Assembly (NCBI GenBank): GCA_024704765.1
Contig: JAKMXF010000199.1
Coordinates: forward strand, 620,605 to 684,604
Length of the DNA: 64,000 nt
Direction of reading: 5' to 3'
DNA from: Oopsacas minuta
Taxonomy: Eukaryota; Porifera; Hexactinellida; Lyssacinosida; Leucopsacidae
Shown here: positions 48,018 to 59,270 of the stretch, piece after piece
Position numbering within the stretch: position 1 is the first letter of the stretch
Layout: each line of letters begins with the position of its first letter
Notes under the pieces: model-generated
What the model saw: the letters and a program-made list of their open reading frames with translations, nothing else
Database searches by the model: none
What the model was told of the DNA's origin: nothing
Program-made: the position numbers and the translations under genes

Positions 48018-50408
48018 CAGTGGTTCTCAACCTTTTCTGCCCTTCTCCCCCCCATAATGTTTAATCTTCCTTTTGGCCCCCCCTCTTTTCTAGTAATTTG
48101 AAATTTAGTTTTTAATTCAAATTAACTGTAATTAATGCCAACCTTGTAATTGCTTATTAGATGTTAATATTTCAATATCTGAACTATAAGTTGATGCTGA
48201 TATCCTTAAATCTTCTCTGAAGTCAAGTCACCTGCGGTGTTATGTCCTAAGAAAATTTGCCGAAGAAAACGTTTTCTCCCAAAAATATGTTGTTGGAAAT
48301 GGTAGCAAAAGCAATCTTTCAGCTGTTTTGAAAAGATTTGGTGCTACCCCCTTCACTTCAAACCAGAATTTAGTTTTGTTAGCACAAGAATATTTAGTTT
48401 TTGCCTCCTCATTTGCCTGGAATATAACAACTCTGTTAGTATGTTTTCTAAGTCCATCATATCTTCCAGTGACATATCCATCGGGGTTAGCAGGTATTTA
48501 GGGATTGATGGAACGTCCGAAAAGCGATTGGAAAAATTAGTAACTAGATTCATCAAATGTTCTTCGACAAGGAGAGTAAATTTAACTTCAAGATGTGGTC
48601 AAGGAGAAAGAATTGCTTCTACACGTGGGGACATGTTCCATTGGTTGCTTAGTATGCGTAAACAAAAGAATTTCAACTGATTTTGAAATTTCGTCACATT
48701 TTCTATAGCCGCTTGAAGAAAAATCCCATCTCCCTGCTACCTAAGATTACTCAGGTTATAGTAAGAGAAGATTTCAGTAAGATAAGCTAATTTCAGTTTG
48801 AAATAGGACGATGAAAACTCTTCTGTCTTGAAGAAATGTTTCTGATCTAGATTCACATAACCGATCATAAATAGAATATACTCGTTCAAGAGTTTTTCCT
48901 CCACTAAGCCAGCGAACTTCTGTGTGGAAAAGGAGGACGTCGTGTTCTGCTTCCGAATCTTCACATTGTTTTCTTAGTATACGTTCGTTCAAAGGACTTG
49001 ATTTGACAAAGTTCACAACTCTGATGACAAGGTTAAGTGTTTCATGAAGTTCAGGCTGGAGATTTTAGCAGCTAACGCCTGTTTATGAAGCATACAATGG
49101 ATAAAACTGCACTGCGGGACTTCCCTTTTAAAACATCCCCAGAATCCAGTATCTCTACCAGTCATATTTCGAGCTCTATCTGTACTAACACTAACACCTT
49201 GGCTTAAACTAATCTGATGTGAGTGACAATAGGATCTACCATCTTGAAGATATCTTGTCCAGTGCAACGACATTCAAAATAATCAACGAAAAGCAATTCT
49301 TCCTTTATGCAATCGTTATCGATGAAACGGATATAGACAATAAAAGTAGAGTCTGCTCCAAATGTGGATTCATCTAATTGAATGCTGATAGGAATATCCT
49401 TTATGAGCTGAATCAATTTATCTTCTAAATTCTGTGAAATTTCACTATCCTCCTTTTTACTGTATCATTAGATAACTGGATTTTGTCTACTTTCTCAGCT
49501 GCCGCACTTCCCAGAACATGCTTGGCACAAGCCAACTGTGAAGGTTTGATTAGATTTTCTGCATTTGTGTGAGGTTTTTGAGCTTTGCGATTAGAAAAGA
49601 TACTTCATAGGATGCCAAAGTACAACAATTCAAATCGGTAGACTGAATGAAGAGGGAAAAAGATTTCTGTTGATCCAAATAAACTTTCTTTTTCTGCGGA
49701 AAGTACTCTATTGGTTGCCCCACCTCTGTGGGATGTTTTGAAAATTGATGCGTTTTTAAATGATGAGGCCTCATAAAATCACTCGCCAAGCATACATGAC
49801 AGGTCAAGCAAAGAGGTTTTAATTCTTCTGGACTAGAAATGAATCCAAAATGCAGATAAGAGGGAACTTAATGTCGAATTCTGCGTTTTCCATTTGGTTC
49901 GGGCATAATCTTCCTATTGTATAATAAAGTCTTGTAATGATAGGATTGAAAATTAATTAATGTATATACAGTTCTATAATATATTTTATGTAGATTGTAG
50001 ATGAAAATTGTATCGATCAACAGGATGTCATATTATTCACATTATTGGAGTTCACACATCGATTACGTATTCACAATCGAATACATAGTATTTATTTCAT
50101 ACAAAAGCAATTTATATTTGTCAAATGCATGCCATCTTTTCGAACCCTCACATTGTAACGCTTACAAAGTATTAAGAATAATTATATCTGATTACTAACT
50201 TTATCGATGTATAATGCAAATGGGTTTTTAAGAGCGAGGAATTGAATACAAAGATATAAAATAAGTAGTGATAGCGAGGAGCCTCCTCTGACTAAATAAT
50301 TTACGCACACCCCAGGTATAGATGGTTCTCTCCGAATATGTATCCCTCCTCTTCGGTATTGTCATCCTCCCCCCAATGGGGGGGATATCCCCTGTTTGAG
50401 AAGTACTG
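48018..50408 (-). mobile_element. ZBED5/FAM200-like hAT element
   Basis: Left end cagtggttctcaacc and, on the other strand, right end cagtacttctcaaac, followed by C-rich tracts on both sides, a pattern typical of this hAT lineage. The flanking eight bases (atataaat and ggttagtc) do not match, so the target copies have decayed or one end is misplaced. Length is 2391 bp with the transposase on the - strand. Confidence 0.8.
48131..49893 (-). pseudogene. ZBED5/FAM200-like hAT transposase
   Basis: Begins with an ATG at 49893. It has a BED-type region (FGFISSPEELKPLCLTCHVC, SKHPTEVGQPIEYF) in two frames. Next is IPISIQLDESTFGADS with the first aspartate. VSTDRARNMTGRDTGFWGCF follows with the second, then CSFIHCMLHKQALAAK and FHTEVRWLSGGKTLERVY. 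The C-terminus in another frame has LPFPTTYFWEKTFSSANF and DFREDLRISASTYSSDIEIL. At least five frame breaks occur. This matches the family of the deletion derivatives at 15176-15955 and 57521-58337 in general type, though not obviously the same subfamily. Confidence 0.9.
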
Positions 50409-50839
50409 GGTTAGTCAACTCAAACCTTTCTAACTCATGGCAGGTTATACAACTTCAAGGAGTATTATAAAAATGTAGGGTCATGGAAATACTTATGGAG
50501 ACTGATAAAATTATATGTAACTATGAAAGGAAATATTCTGGATGGAATACAGACTTTCCGCTACTTTACAAATGGGTAGAGGTAGGGTTGCCAGATTTTC
50601 GAAGTCCAAACCCACAAATTCGTTCCGACATTCAGTGTTTTATGGGGCAGGGGCTAGGCTGTGGAAACCTATTTCTTTCCGGGCCTGTTTTCACCATGTT
50701 TGTTAAGAAAATGTTTGTCACATTTTCCTGAATAAGCGTCAGAGGCTAAAAACCCTGTGGAATAATTTTATCACCTCCCTCTAGAAGAATATTTTTGTTG
50801 TATTTTACGCCCTATTTGACCATGCTACAAATTAAGATA

Positions 50840-51122
50840 CAGTACATCCTCGCTAATCCGAACAGCATTGTTCCAATTGCAAAAGAATTAGTTTGGATTG
50901 GAGAAATGATAGAAATAATGCTCGAGTCTAGGGGGGGACGTTTTTCGAAGGTTGTATAAACGATGAAAAAGGCTGCCGACATGTGTGTAAGTATAATGGA
51001 TTCGTCCACAGTACAATTATATAATATTTTTTAATTTGAATATTTTAGAAAATTTTCCAAAAGTTGTATAACCTTGCGGACCTGTGAAGATTAGCGAGGT
51101 ACGGTTTAGCGGGGGTTTACTG
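50840..51122. mobile_element. Pogo/Tigger-like MITE
   Basis: Left end cagtacatcctcgctaatcc and, on the other strand, right end cagtaaacccccgctaaacc. Both are flanked by TA (50838-50839 and 51123-51124). At 283 bp without a transposase it is a non-autonomous element. It has about five mismatches in 24 bp, so it is old. Confidence 0.75.
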
Positions 51123-51497
51123 TAATTATTTTCCTAAATCTATTTGATCTCGAGTGGAGATGAACACAAACCAGATACACGTATTTTCATGCTAAGAGTA
51201 CTGTTCAATCTAACACCAAGATCAGGTACACAATCACCTGGCTTAACGGCATGGTAATCTATCAACATACTCAAATTTGGGATTGCTGCCTTTATATATA
51301 TATTAAAATTTTAGCAAATTGTTTACGGTATAATCATAGAAACAACATAATACATAGTGGTATTGTGAACTGATAATCTATGTGCTAATTCAAATACCAA
51401 GTTGACGCATTCCAATAACCAGCCCAACATTATCATATATCATACTTTTGGCTTAAGATTGCAAAAAAACTATACTATACTATAGCTCAGCTATATA

Positions 51498-52330
51498 CAG
51501 GGTGTCATTCAAGTCCGTCCTCAATGTTTTTGCATGCCATCTTTCTATATTAAACCAATTTGATTGATATTTTACAAACTGATAAAATATTTAGAAATAA
51601 ATTGTTTAGTAAAGTGTTTACTCAATATATCCTGCATTTTGAGAAATTACAGCCTGTAGCCACTTCCTAAAGTTCCCTACTGCATTTTGCAGTTCATCTT
51701 GTTGTATTTTCTGGCATTCACGCTGGAGGGATAGCTTTAGTAGTTCAAACTCTTGTGAGGTTTAGCACAGGCCCTTGACTCCAGATTAGCCCAGAGGCTA
51801 TAATTGAGCGGATTCAAATCTGGACTAGAGGGGATCATTCGTCTTTGCTATTACACTCGATTTTTCTTGCCATTAACCATTCTTGAGTGCTTTTGGATGC
51901 ATGTGCAGGGGCAGAATCCTGTTAAAAGATCCAAGCGTTATTTCTAAATAGATTTTATCCAGCTACATTGATTTTAAGTTCCAAAATCAATTCTTGGTAT
52001 ATCGCAGAGGTAAGTTTGACCCATTGCGGCACAAAAATCAGTTTTATCCGTGCATTTGCTGAACACCACCCCAGACCATCACAGACAATGGCTTCTCCAC
52101 TCTATCGATAAGTCCTTACAGAGCTTGGACGACCGGATCTAGGTTTGTCACCCAAGCTTTCTGTGTCCTTATATCGTTTTAGGTTACGATATATTAGCTT
52201 AGGTGAAACTTTTCCATCTTTAGCTTTTGAAAAATTTCGTTTTTGAGCTACCTGTCTCGAAAAGTGAGATTATTTTGGATCTAATCTTTTCAGTCATTAT
52301 TTTCACAAGTGTAAACAATATTATGTAGAA
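51498..52330 (-). mobile_element. maT-like mariner relative, internally deleted, one end missing
   Basis: The left end cagggtgtcattcaagtccg follows TA (51496-51497). The corresponding right end is not visible; the next element begins at 52339 where it should lie. The coding remnant is too short for a full transposase. Confidence 0.7.
51618..52290 (-). pseudogene. DD37D-type (maT-like) transposase, deleted
   Basis: On the - strand: a helix-turn-helix scrap (DGKVSPKLIYRNLKRYKDTE, then RSGRPSSVRT) is joined directly to GWCSANARIKLIFVPQWVK, skipping the first catalytic aspartate. QDSAPAHASKSTQEWL follows with the second aspartate. Next comes SPDLNPLNYSLWANLESRAC, where the usual third aspartate is asparagine. 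The end reads NAGYIE, then a stop at 51618-51620. The spacing from the second aspartate to the asparagine is about 37 residues, which fits maT-type elements. Non-functional. Confidence 0.75.
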
Positions 52331-52338
52331 GCCTATTA

Positions 52339-53593
52339 CAGGGTGTCTAATAAGTTCTGTTATATATCAATTCCCCAATAATTTCAAATTTATTCATTGT
52401 AAAGCCATGAAACCTTCTACTTTCTTAGGACTTATGTTCCTAATTACACATTACAAATATCATTCAATATAGCCTCCCTTTATATGAATTACGGAAGTTA
52501 GACTGCCCCGTAACTCATCCTTATGAAATCGATATTTTGCTCTTGGAACCAACCCTTGGATACTTTTGAAGCATGGCAGGCTCAGTCTTGTTGGTAAGTA
52601 CAAGGATGGTTTTGAAAGAGCTTCTCACCTGCAGAAGCAATTTCAGGCTCCAAGACCAGCTCTATGTAGGTCTGGGAGTTTATTTTCATTCCTTTGGGGA
52701 CAAAAATCAGGTTTGTCCGTGGGTCTGCCGACACTCCCGCCCATACCATCAGAGAAAGAGGCTTCTGGACTCCATCAATGTACTTGATGCTATCTGGGAT
52801 ATCCTGACTCCGAGAAGCAAGTATACGGTCGTTTTGACGATTGCTTGCCTCCTCAATCGTGAACAGCCTCTCATCTGAGAAGAGAATCTGATCTTCAGTC
52901 CCAGGAGCGAATCGGGCTTTTAGTTTTATGCATCTTTCGAGTCGCTTACGACGTATAGAGTCGTTAAGATGGTGTACGTTTTTCCTCTTATAGGACTTCA
53001 TTCCTAGGTCCTCTACAACCAATTTCCGCATCGTTTCGTGATTGACACAGAATTCACGAGACATTTTTCGCATTGAACGCCGGTGATTTCTCAGGATTCG
53101 ACATCTAACACTATTCTTCAGGGCTGGTGTGCGAGCGGATCTTGGACGACCAACTCGTTTCCTGTCAGACACGCTCCCAGTCTTTATATATCGTTTTATT
53201 GTGCGATAGATCAACATGGGATTGACTTTATCATTTTTTAGCCTTTTAGAATCTCACTGTTGCTAAACCCAGATTCGTGAAAAGTGACAATTTTTGAATG
53301 AATTTCTTCTAACATGATATTCTGGGAAATCATCAACTTGAATGATATATACTTGGTATAATTCGAAAGAGCGCCAAAAATGCTACAAGAAATTCAAGAA
53401 GATTACTTCATAAGTATATTAATAGCTACTGTCTAAGACGCGAAAATCTATAACAGACTTATTAGACACCCTGTATAGCGTTAGAAAGAGCAGAAAAAAT
53501 GTTACAAGTTATACAGCTAAAACTTCTTGTGTGTTCATAAGTAACTATGCAGTGAGATGTGATATATGAGGACAGAACTTATTAGACACCCTG
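52339..53593 (-). mobile_element. maT-like element with duplicated right end
   Basis: Left end cagggtgtctaataagttct after TA (52337-52338). The outer right end matches it perfectly over 22 bp on the other strand and is followed by TA (53594-53595). An inner copy of the same end with slight changes finishes at 53473. The two right-end copies lie in roughly 119-bp tandem repeats (about 53365-53475 and 53483-53595). Confidence 0.88.
52460..53316 (-). pseudogene. IS630/Tc1 superfamily transposase lacking the last catalytic residue
   Basis: Starts at an ATG at 53316 (MLEEIHSKIVTFHESG). After a frame break it continues as a 211-codon open piece from 53217. That piece has two helix-turn-helix units around GRPRSARTPALKNS and VNHETMRKLVVEDLG, then QILFSDERLFTIEE (first aspartate) and LMVWAGVSADPRTNLIFVPK. 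The frame ends after HPCTYQQD, the second aspartate. The same frame read past the TGA gives HASKVSKGWFQEQNIDFI. It then jumps to IHIKGGYIE and the stop at 52460-52462, so the segment with the third acidic residue is deleted. Confidence 0.85.
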
Positions 53594-54018
53594 TATAAGG
53601 AATCTCAAAATATAATATTATAATATAATTGGAGTTGACTATTTTATTTTCCAACAAAGTATTCTCGCGTGTAAGACCATTTCTAAGGTTCATGAAATTA
53701 ATGAACTACGATTACACTGATATACAACATTTTTGATGATTTTCTTTCTCTATTATTTTTGCATAGTGTAGATATATGTTGGGAATTATTATCCATGTTT
53801 TCATTCTCAAGGGTACTAAAAGTCAGAAATTTCTATTTTAGTTATGTCGATCTTTTAATTGACTACATGGTCAAAAATATTTCTAAATTCAATTCTACAC
53901 ATCACCCTTATCCAATTTATTTGGTTTTATTGCTTGCATGATCTAATTGCCTCTAATAGTAGTTATAATCTGTTTTATTCCACTCGACATTTAGTTTATT
54001 TTGTTCATTTTATTGTTT

Positions 54019-54440
54019 ATGGCTTCTCTGGTTTGTAAAAATTCTCCTGAAAAGTTTTGTTATATTTGTGGGAGGTATACTACAACTGACCAACGGCAAA
54101 ATATCACAAAGGCTGTAGAACGCTGTTATTTCGCTTATTTTGGATGCCATCTTTGGGATCAAGATAAGCCGTGGGCTCCACACAATGCCTGAAAGACGCT
54201 TGTGGTATGCTGGGGAGAGAAATATAATCCCGTTTGCAGTTCCAATGATATGGAGAGAACCAATGTGTCTTCTTTCGGATTGTTATTTCTGTATGACAGA
54301 AATTGATGATATCACAAAAAAGAATAAATCCACTATTGCGTATCCAGACGTACCGTCCGCCATTAGGCCAGTTCTACATTCCGAGGACCTACCTGTACCA
54401 GTTCCATTGGAAATATTGGACATTTGCAGTGACAATGATA
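54019..54440 (+). pseudogene. Second copy of the CACTA-like gene's zinc-finger exon
   Basis: From ATG 54019 the + strand reads CKNSPEKFCYICG, then DQDKPWAPH. It shifts frame near 54180 and continues LRLWYAGE, VPMIWREPMCLLSDCYFC and a Pro-rich end (SEDLPVPVPLEILD). This matches exon 1 of the gene at 37186-38907 (CKNSPYSFCYVCG, GDQEKAWA, RVWREPQNHHYECYFC, HSETLPVPKPP) throughout. Here the WAPH segment is intact where the other copy has a stop. No exon 2 follows within the window. No CACTA-type ends were found around it. Confidence 0.8.
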
Positions 54441-54512
54441 GTAGTGGAGATACTATCATTGTCGCTGCTATCTGTTTGTCTGTCTGTTTGTCTGTCCGTC
54501 CGTTTGTCCGTT
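54431..54512. repeat. Perfect 13-bp hairpin followed by TGTC/TGTT microsatellite
   Basis: Arms gacaatgatagta (54431-54443) and its complement (54451-54463) enclose a 7-base loop. Directly after, 54474-54512 is a (TGTC)n-like tract with TGTT and CGTC variants. It lies at the end of the exon-1 remnant. Confidence 0.85.
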
Positions 54513-55529
54513 GCTAAGGAAGCTGAGATGGAATGTGGAATTCGTATTTGCAAAAATGTTTGTATCTTTATATCTATGGTATTAATCAGGAAATAAACAA
54601 ATTTCAAAATTATCTTAGAAACGTGGTTTCAACGGTTATTGTGGGGTAATCGGGTACGCTGATTCCGAATATCACACAAACGAATAGTCCTAAGTTAAGC
54701 GAGGGCCGAAGGCCGAGTACGGACACGAAGTGCTAGAATCCGCGTAGCGCAAGGACGCATAGTGCACTAGTGATAGTTAATACTAGTATGATTTAGTGAG
54801 TAATAAACAAAAATGTATGTTTAATTTCATATATTAAATCGCATATTGGTGCAATCTTCTAACCAGAAAATTACAAATTCTAGACCTGTTGTAAATACAT
54901 ACTTAACCCATTCATAAACAATCCCTTCAAATTCTTCAATTTCAGCTATTTTTATTTTAATCATCAAAAACCTTTTACAATTTTGTATATCAGTGTTATT
55001 TAACTGGAAAAATTACCAAAATTATTGGACATCTGAACATTAAAACTATTCAAATTGCGTAATTTCTGAGTGATTTTCGAATCATTTATAAATACAACCA
55101 TAATAAACAACTGCATTCTCCACAATGGTATTAAGTAATATTGTATTAACCAAATTAAGTAGCTAGTAGTATGTTTTGTATTTTAAGGAATTTCTTGCAA
55201 AATTAAGGCTAAAAAATATTTATCCCGTAAATGTCCTTTTGAGAGCATTTCATTGAAGTTCCATCTGATTTCTAATGTAAATATAATCATTCGAAAATAG
55301 AATTAAATCATCGAATTGAAAGAATTACGCACAAAGTTCGAACCCGACCCGAACCCGATTCCAACTCTGGGCTACGTATCGGTTTCCAATTATTCCAAAT
55401 ATTAGGGTTTCTAAAGAGTAATACGTTACTCTAATCTCAAAGGGACTTCGTAATTGTACAAATGGAATGTTAACATCTTATACATCAGGATATTGACTTC
55501 TAATCTCAGCAATTAGGTTTGCGAAGGCA
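54513..55529. other. Gap with palindromic G/C-rich repeat scrap
   Basis: Around 54694-54775 words such as gagggccgaaggccgag and cgcgtagcgcaaggacgc belong to the dispersed cttcgc-type repeats also seen near 33590, 46020 and 62950. No gene recognised. Confidence 0.35.
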
Positions 55530-55790
55530 TTATCTCAATTGCTTTCCTCCAACAAATCTCTGCAATGTGTGTATCTAATAGTCCGGGTTTTGTGGTCATT
55601 GACGGCTTCCAAAATTTCTTGGTCCACCCCAGGTACTTTCGATACTTTGTGTATGTCCAGCAGTTACATGGTCAACAATGTTTATACTGTGGTTTAGATT
55701 AAGATGATGGAATGTTGCAGGACGAATGCTATGGTAAGATGCCCACTTATCTGTACTTTTTATACTGTTCCAAAGCAATTTACCTAATTG
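55530..55790 (-). pseudogene. Merlin transposase fragment
   Basis: On the - strand, TDKWASYHSIRPATFHHLNL, NHSINIVDHVTAGHTQSIES and TWGGPRNF match the second-aspartate to glutamate part of the Merlin transposase at 28034-28977 (SDEWASYNSI, HSLNFVDPTTGVHTQTVEST). The catalytic aspartate of SDEW is here TDKW, and upstream domains are absent. An old partial copy. Confidence 0.85.
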
Positions 55791-56109
55791 TGGACAATAT
55801 CTGTGTAGCTATGAAGATATGCTCTGCCAGGGAAAGGTCAGGACTTGTATCAAGCCTTACTTAAGGAGTCTTCAAAAGAAAGGTGTATTACGATATGGGG
55901 CCAATTTGAAGGTTTTCTTAATTGTTAATGTTTATCTATCTAATATACGGTGGAATAGCCCAACTAAGAGCGAATTTCAATGGATTTGTCTTAATCTAAT
56001 GAATTTGTATAAGTTCATATATTTAACCAGCCTACGGCTTCACATAGACATAACATAGTGAAATCTTATATTGACCTGTGTTAATTGTATATAATTATAG
56101 TATATACTA

Positions 56110-56247
56110 GAGCGTAACTACCGTTGAGGCAGGGGAGGCAGTTGCCTCCTAGCTTTTTCGGGCGTTGCATCATCTCCCTATTGTAACCGCATATTGAGGC
56201 AAATATCCATCCTGTCCTCCACGTTCCGGGATCTCTAGTTACGCCCC
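56110..56247. repeat. Short hAT-like inverted-repeat element
   Basis: The left edge agcgtaactaccg and, on the other strand, the right edge ggggcgtaactagag share gcgtaacta. The left subterminal part is ggggaggcagttgcctcc. Similar text starts at 45769 (tagcgtaactatggggg). A convincing 8-bp target copy was not found. Confidence 0.5.
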
Positions 56248-57520
56248 AGATATATAGAGCTTATACTTCCTCTGTATAATGAACTAAGCTGGTAATATAT
56301 CTTGAACCAAGATCATGACTTTTATATTCGCAGAAAACAAGTTCTAACAATATCCCAGGGCCAACCTGAAAAAAACATCAAAACCCGTAGTTCAAACTGA
56401 TATTTCAATTGCAGAGAACAAAGTACTTGTATATTCCACTCAATATTTGTTCAAAATTAGTTCACCCTCTAGTACTCATACTCTGAAAGCAAAGCCCCAG
56501 CTGGAGTATTTTATCAAAGTTAACTTCATGATTGTCCAAAAACATGGTTTTGAGATAACCAATGAAATATATATATATATGTCTTAAATTTCAATGAGAA
56601 AAATTCGCTATTACAGGTTGTTTCTTTCTTGATATACTGATTATTGAAAAGGGAAATTACAGTATACATGGCCTATTTATTGGAACCCATAATGTGGTGA
56701 TAACAGCCATTCGTGCATATTATTAGGTGTGTTGCGAGAGATTATAACTCATCTATATTAAACGACTGTGAATTTGCAGGATATTCGACCAGGATCATTT
56801 CAATCACTAATTTCTCCTACCTGTACTCATCAGATATACACGAAATTAATATCATTCGGTAGAGGAGTGTTGGACTATGTATAAAATATAATTTTCTTAA
56901 ATATTTGTAACTTTTGCCTATCGATCTTTGTCATGATGAGTAGGGTCGCTTATCTACTAAAAATGACAAGCTGAATGTGAGAATTCAAATCTGAAATTTT
57001 GTGTCTATATTTGTGACCCATGGACGTTTATGTAAATTAAATTTCATCCAAAAATTCCTAAAACTCGAGGAGATACAAGTATTCAAATTTGAAGTCAAAG
57101 TTATATTGGAGAGAGGTGAGCATCATTTTACAAAAAGTAGGGTCAGTTCAAATTGATATTTGATATCCAAAATCAAACTCAAACTATTATATTTTGATAA
57201 CAATCGATGGCCGAGACATGGATGTATACCATTAAGTCACTATAATCATGAAATTCTGAAAGATACAGTCACAATGGGGTTCTAAAAATGGCATAATTGT
57301 CGTTTTTTATGTATTTTGGAATTTTCAATTTAGACTCAAATTTCAAAAATAATTCTTTCCCAGAATCGCCTAAAACTTCACAAGCTCCTTCTTTTATATT
57401 ATGTCATTCAATTTCTTTGAGAAAACAGGGATCGCTGGTACTTTTTTATGAATATTACAAGTATAATATTTTGTGAATTATTTTTTCCACTAACCATATC
57501 ATTGTTCACATTGTCTAGTA

Positions 57521-58337
57521 CAGGGGTTTTCAACCTAGGGGTCGCGACCCCCAGGGGGGGCGCGAAGGCTTTCTAGTTGGGTCGCAAAAAGTTCAGATAA
57601 TTTACATAACATTATTAATATTTACCGATTAACAAGTCAAAAATTGTTTAAATTATCAACTTTTAGCTGAATTCAAAATGCATTGTCCTTCTATTGCGTG
57701 TGCATTGCTATGTGCAATGTACATGCTATATACGCGCAATGTGCTTTCACCGCATGTACAATGGTTGTACTTACGTATATATGACATTGGTATTGTATTT
57801 CATGACGATACTGGCATCATAGCATTGGAACTTGAGGTGGCTAGATTTAATTTAAACAATAGAAAACATTAGGAATCATTTCCATACTGACTATACATGG
57901 ATATTTCACAAGTTAAGTTTATAAATACTCCAATTAGATATATTTTCTTTACGTATATCCCTTGACATTTCTCATTTTATCTTCGTACTTCAATTTTACG
58001 AAATCCAGCTTTCAAAACAACTGTTAAGATGGCTGGAAAAAGCAACATTAAAACGCGAACATACTCCGAAGGCTATTTAAAATTGTTGAACATGATTTGA
58101 GATGCTGTCTTTCTAAACTGAGCCAAGAAATTCTCAACTTGTTGAAAAACGAAAACAGTTTCAACCTTGACATTAAGAATATAAATGAAAAATTTCATTC
58201 ATAATTATGTATGTGTGATTTTATGTTATATTAAGTACAAGCTCCAATAAAAAATTTCGTTTCGTTATTAGGGGGGGTCGTGAGTATTCCCACATCTATA
58301 AGTGGGGGCGTAAGGTGGAAAAGGTTGAAAACCCCTG
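57521..58337 (+). mobile_element. Internally deleted ZBED5-like hAT, perfect target copies
   Basis: Left end caggggttttcaacc, right end ggttgaaaacccctg, an exact inverted repeat. Perfect 8-bp copies of gtctagta flank it (57513-57520 and 58338-58345). The right arm of the surrounding inverted repeat shows the uninterrupted sequence. Length is 817 bp. Confidence 0.95.
58029..58204 (+). pseudogene. Fused N- and C-terminal scraps of a ZBED5-like transposase
   Basis: ATG 58029 opens MAGKSNIKTRTYSEGYLK, the typical start of ZBED5-type hAT transposases. Within about 25 codons, after a TGA and frame change, it becomes LRCCLSKLSQEILNL, the typical end, stopping at 58202-58204. Everything between, including the catalytic core, is deleted. 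This shows the element arose by internal deletion of a full-size hAT. Confidence 0.75.
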
Positions 58338-58359
58338 GTCTAGTACAATACTAGACTAT

Positions 58360-59270
58360 CTCATAAGACTAATGAGCATGACTGTTGTTTACGCATAAAG
58401 TAACACATGTTACAACTCTTCTCTTGGTTCCCATTCTAATGTTGCTACAACAAACGAATAATGAAACCGCAAATTACTCATCTATTTTCGATATGTCTAA
58501 TATTCTTAAGTCCAATCTCCATACTACATATGTATTATAATACAATTTTCACGGGACAATGCGACTGTAAGGTTAGCGTAGTATTCAAAACGTGTAAGTT
58601 CGCCCACTCTAAATTTATTTTTAGATAAAATGACTACTTGTTCTAACTGTTGTAGTCTTTCGCCCCAGTTTAGTCATAACAATTGCCACAATTGTTATGA
58701 ATAATTCTTCTTTCAATAAATGCCTTATTAAATATTGATCTAATTATTTCTACATCTTCCCTGCAAACGTATTAGCAGATAAGATGTAGAATTACCTTGA
58801 TCTCACTTTGGCAATTTATTTGATGCCCAGGAACACAAAGGGGAATATTTGGTAACATGTCTTCATTAATCTTAGATTAGAACATCCTATAGAATTCAGA
58901 TGGCTCTGTGGCGTATTTATAATAGACTACTAAATAGCATTTCTACTTTATTCTTTGATGGAATAATATAACTTAATTTGTTCTTTTTCCTTTTGGGCCA
59001 CTCGTCCCTACAAATCTTCCTCATTTTCGCAACACTTTTTTATTTTTTTGTTTAAATGCTTCACTTGCTAATGTTATAAAAGCAAATTTTAATACAGTAA
59101 TCCTGCCATCTATATTAACGTATTTTGACCTGTGGCCTTTAGCCTAGTTTCGTATTTCAAAATATTATGTTTTACTATCTTAAACTAATTCTACACTAGC
59201 GTCACTACCTCTTACAGTAATATCTTTGTCACTATATACTCTAAACAAATATTTCAGAAATACTAAAGTA
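58360..59270. other. Spacer between inverted-repeat arms
   Basis: AT-rich, no gene or repeat recognised. Confidence 0.4.

Noticed and set aside
50001-50198. 65-codon + strand open frame inside the ZBED5-like hAT
   Set aside because: Lies in the element's AT-rich non-coding 5' region and has no homology that I recognise.
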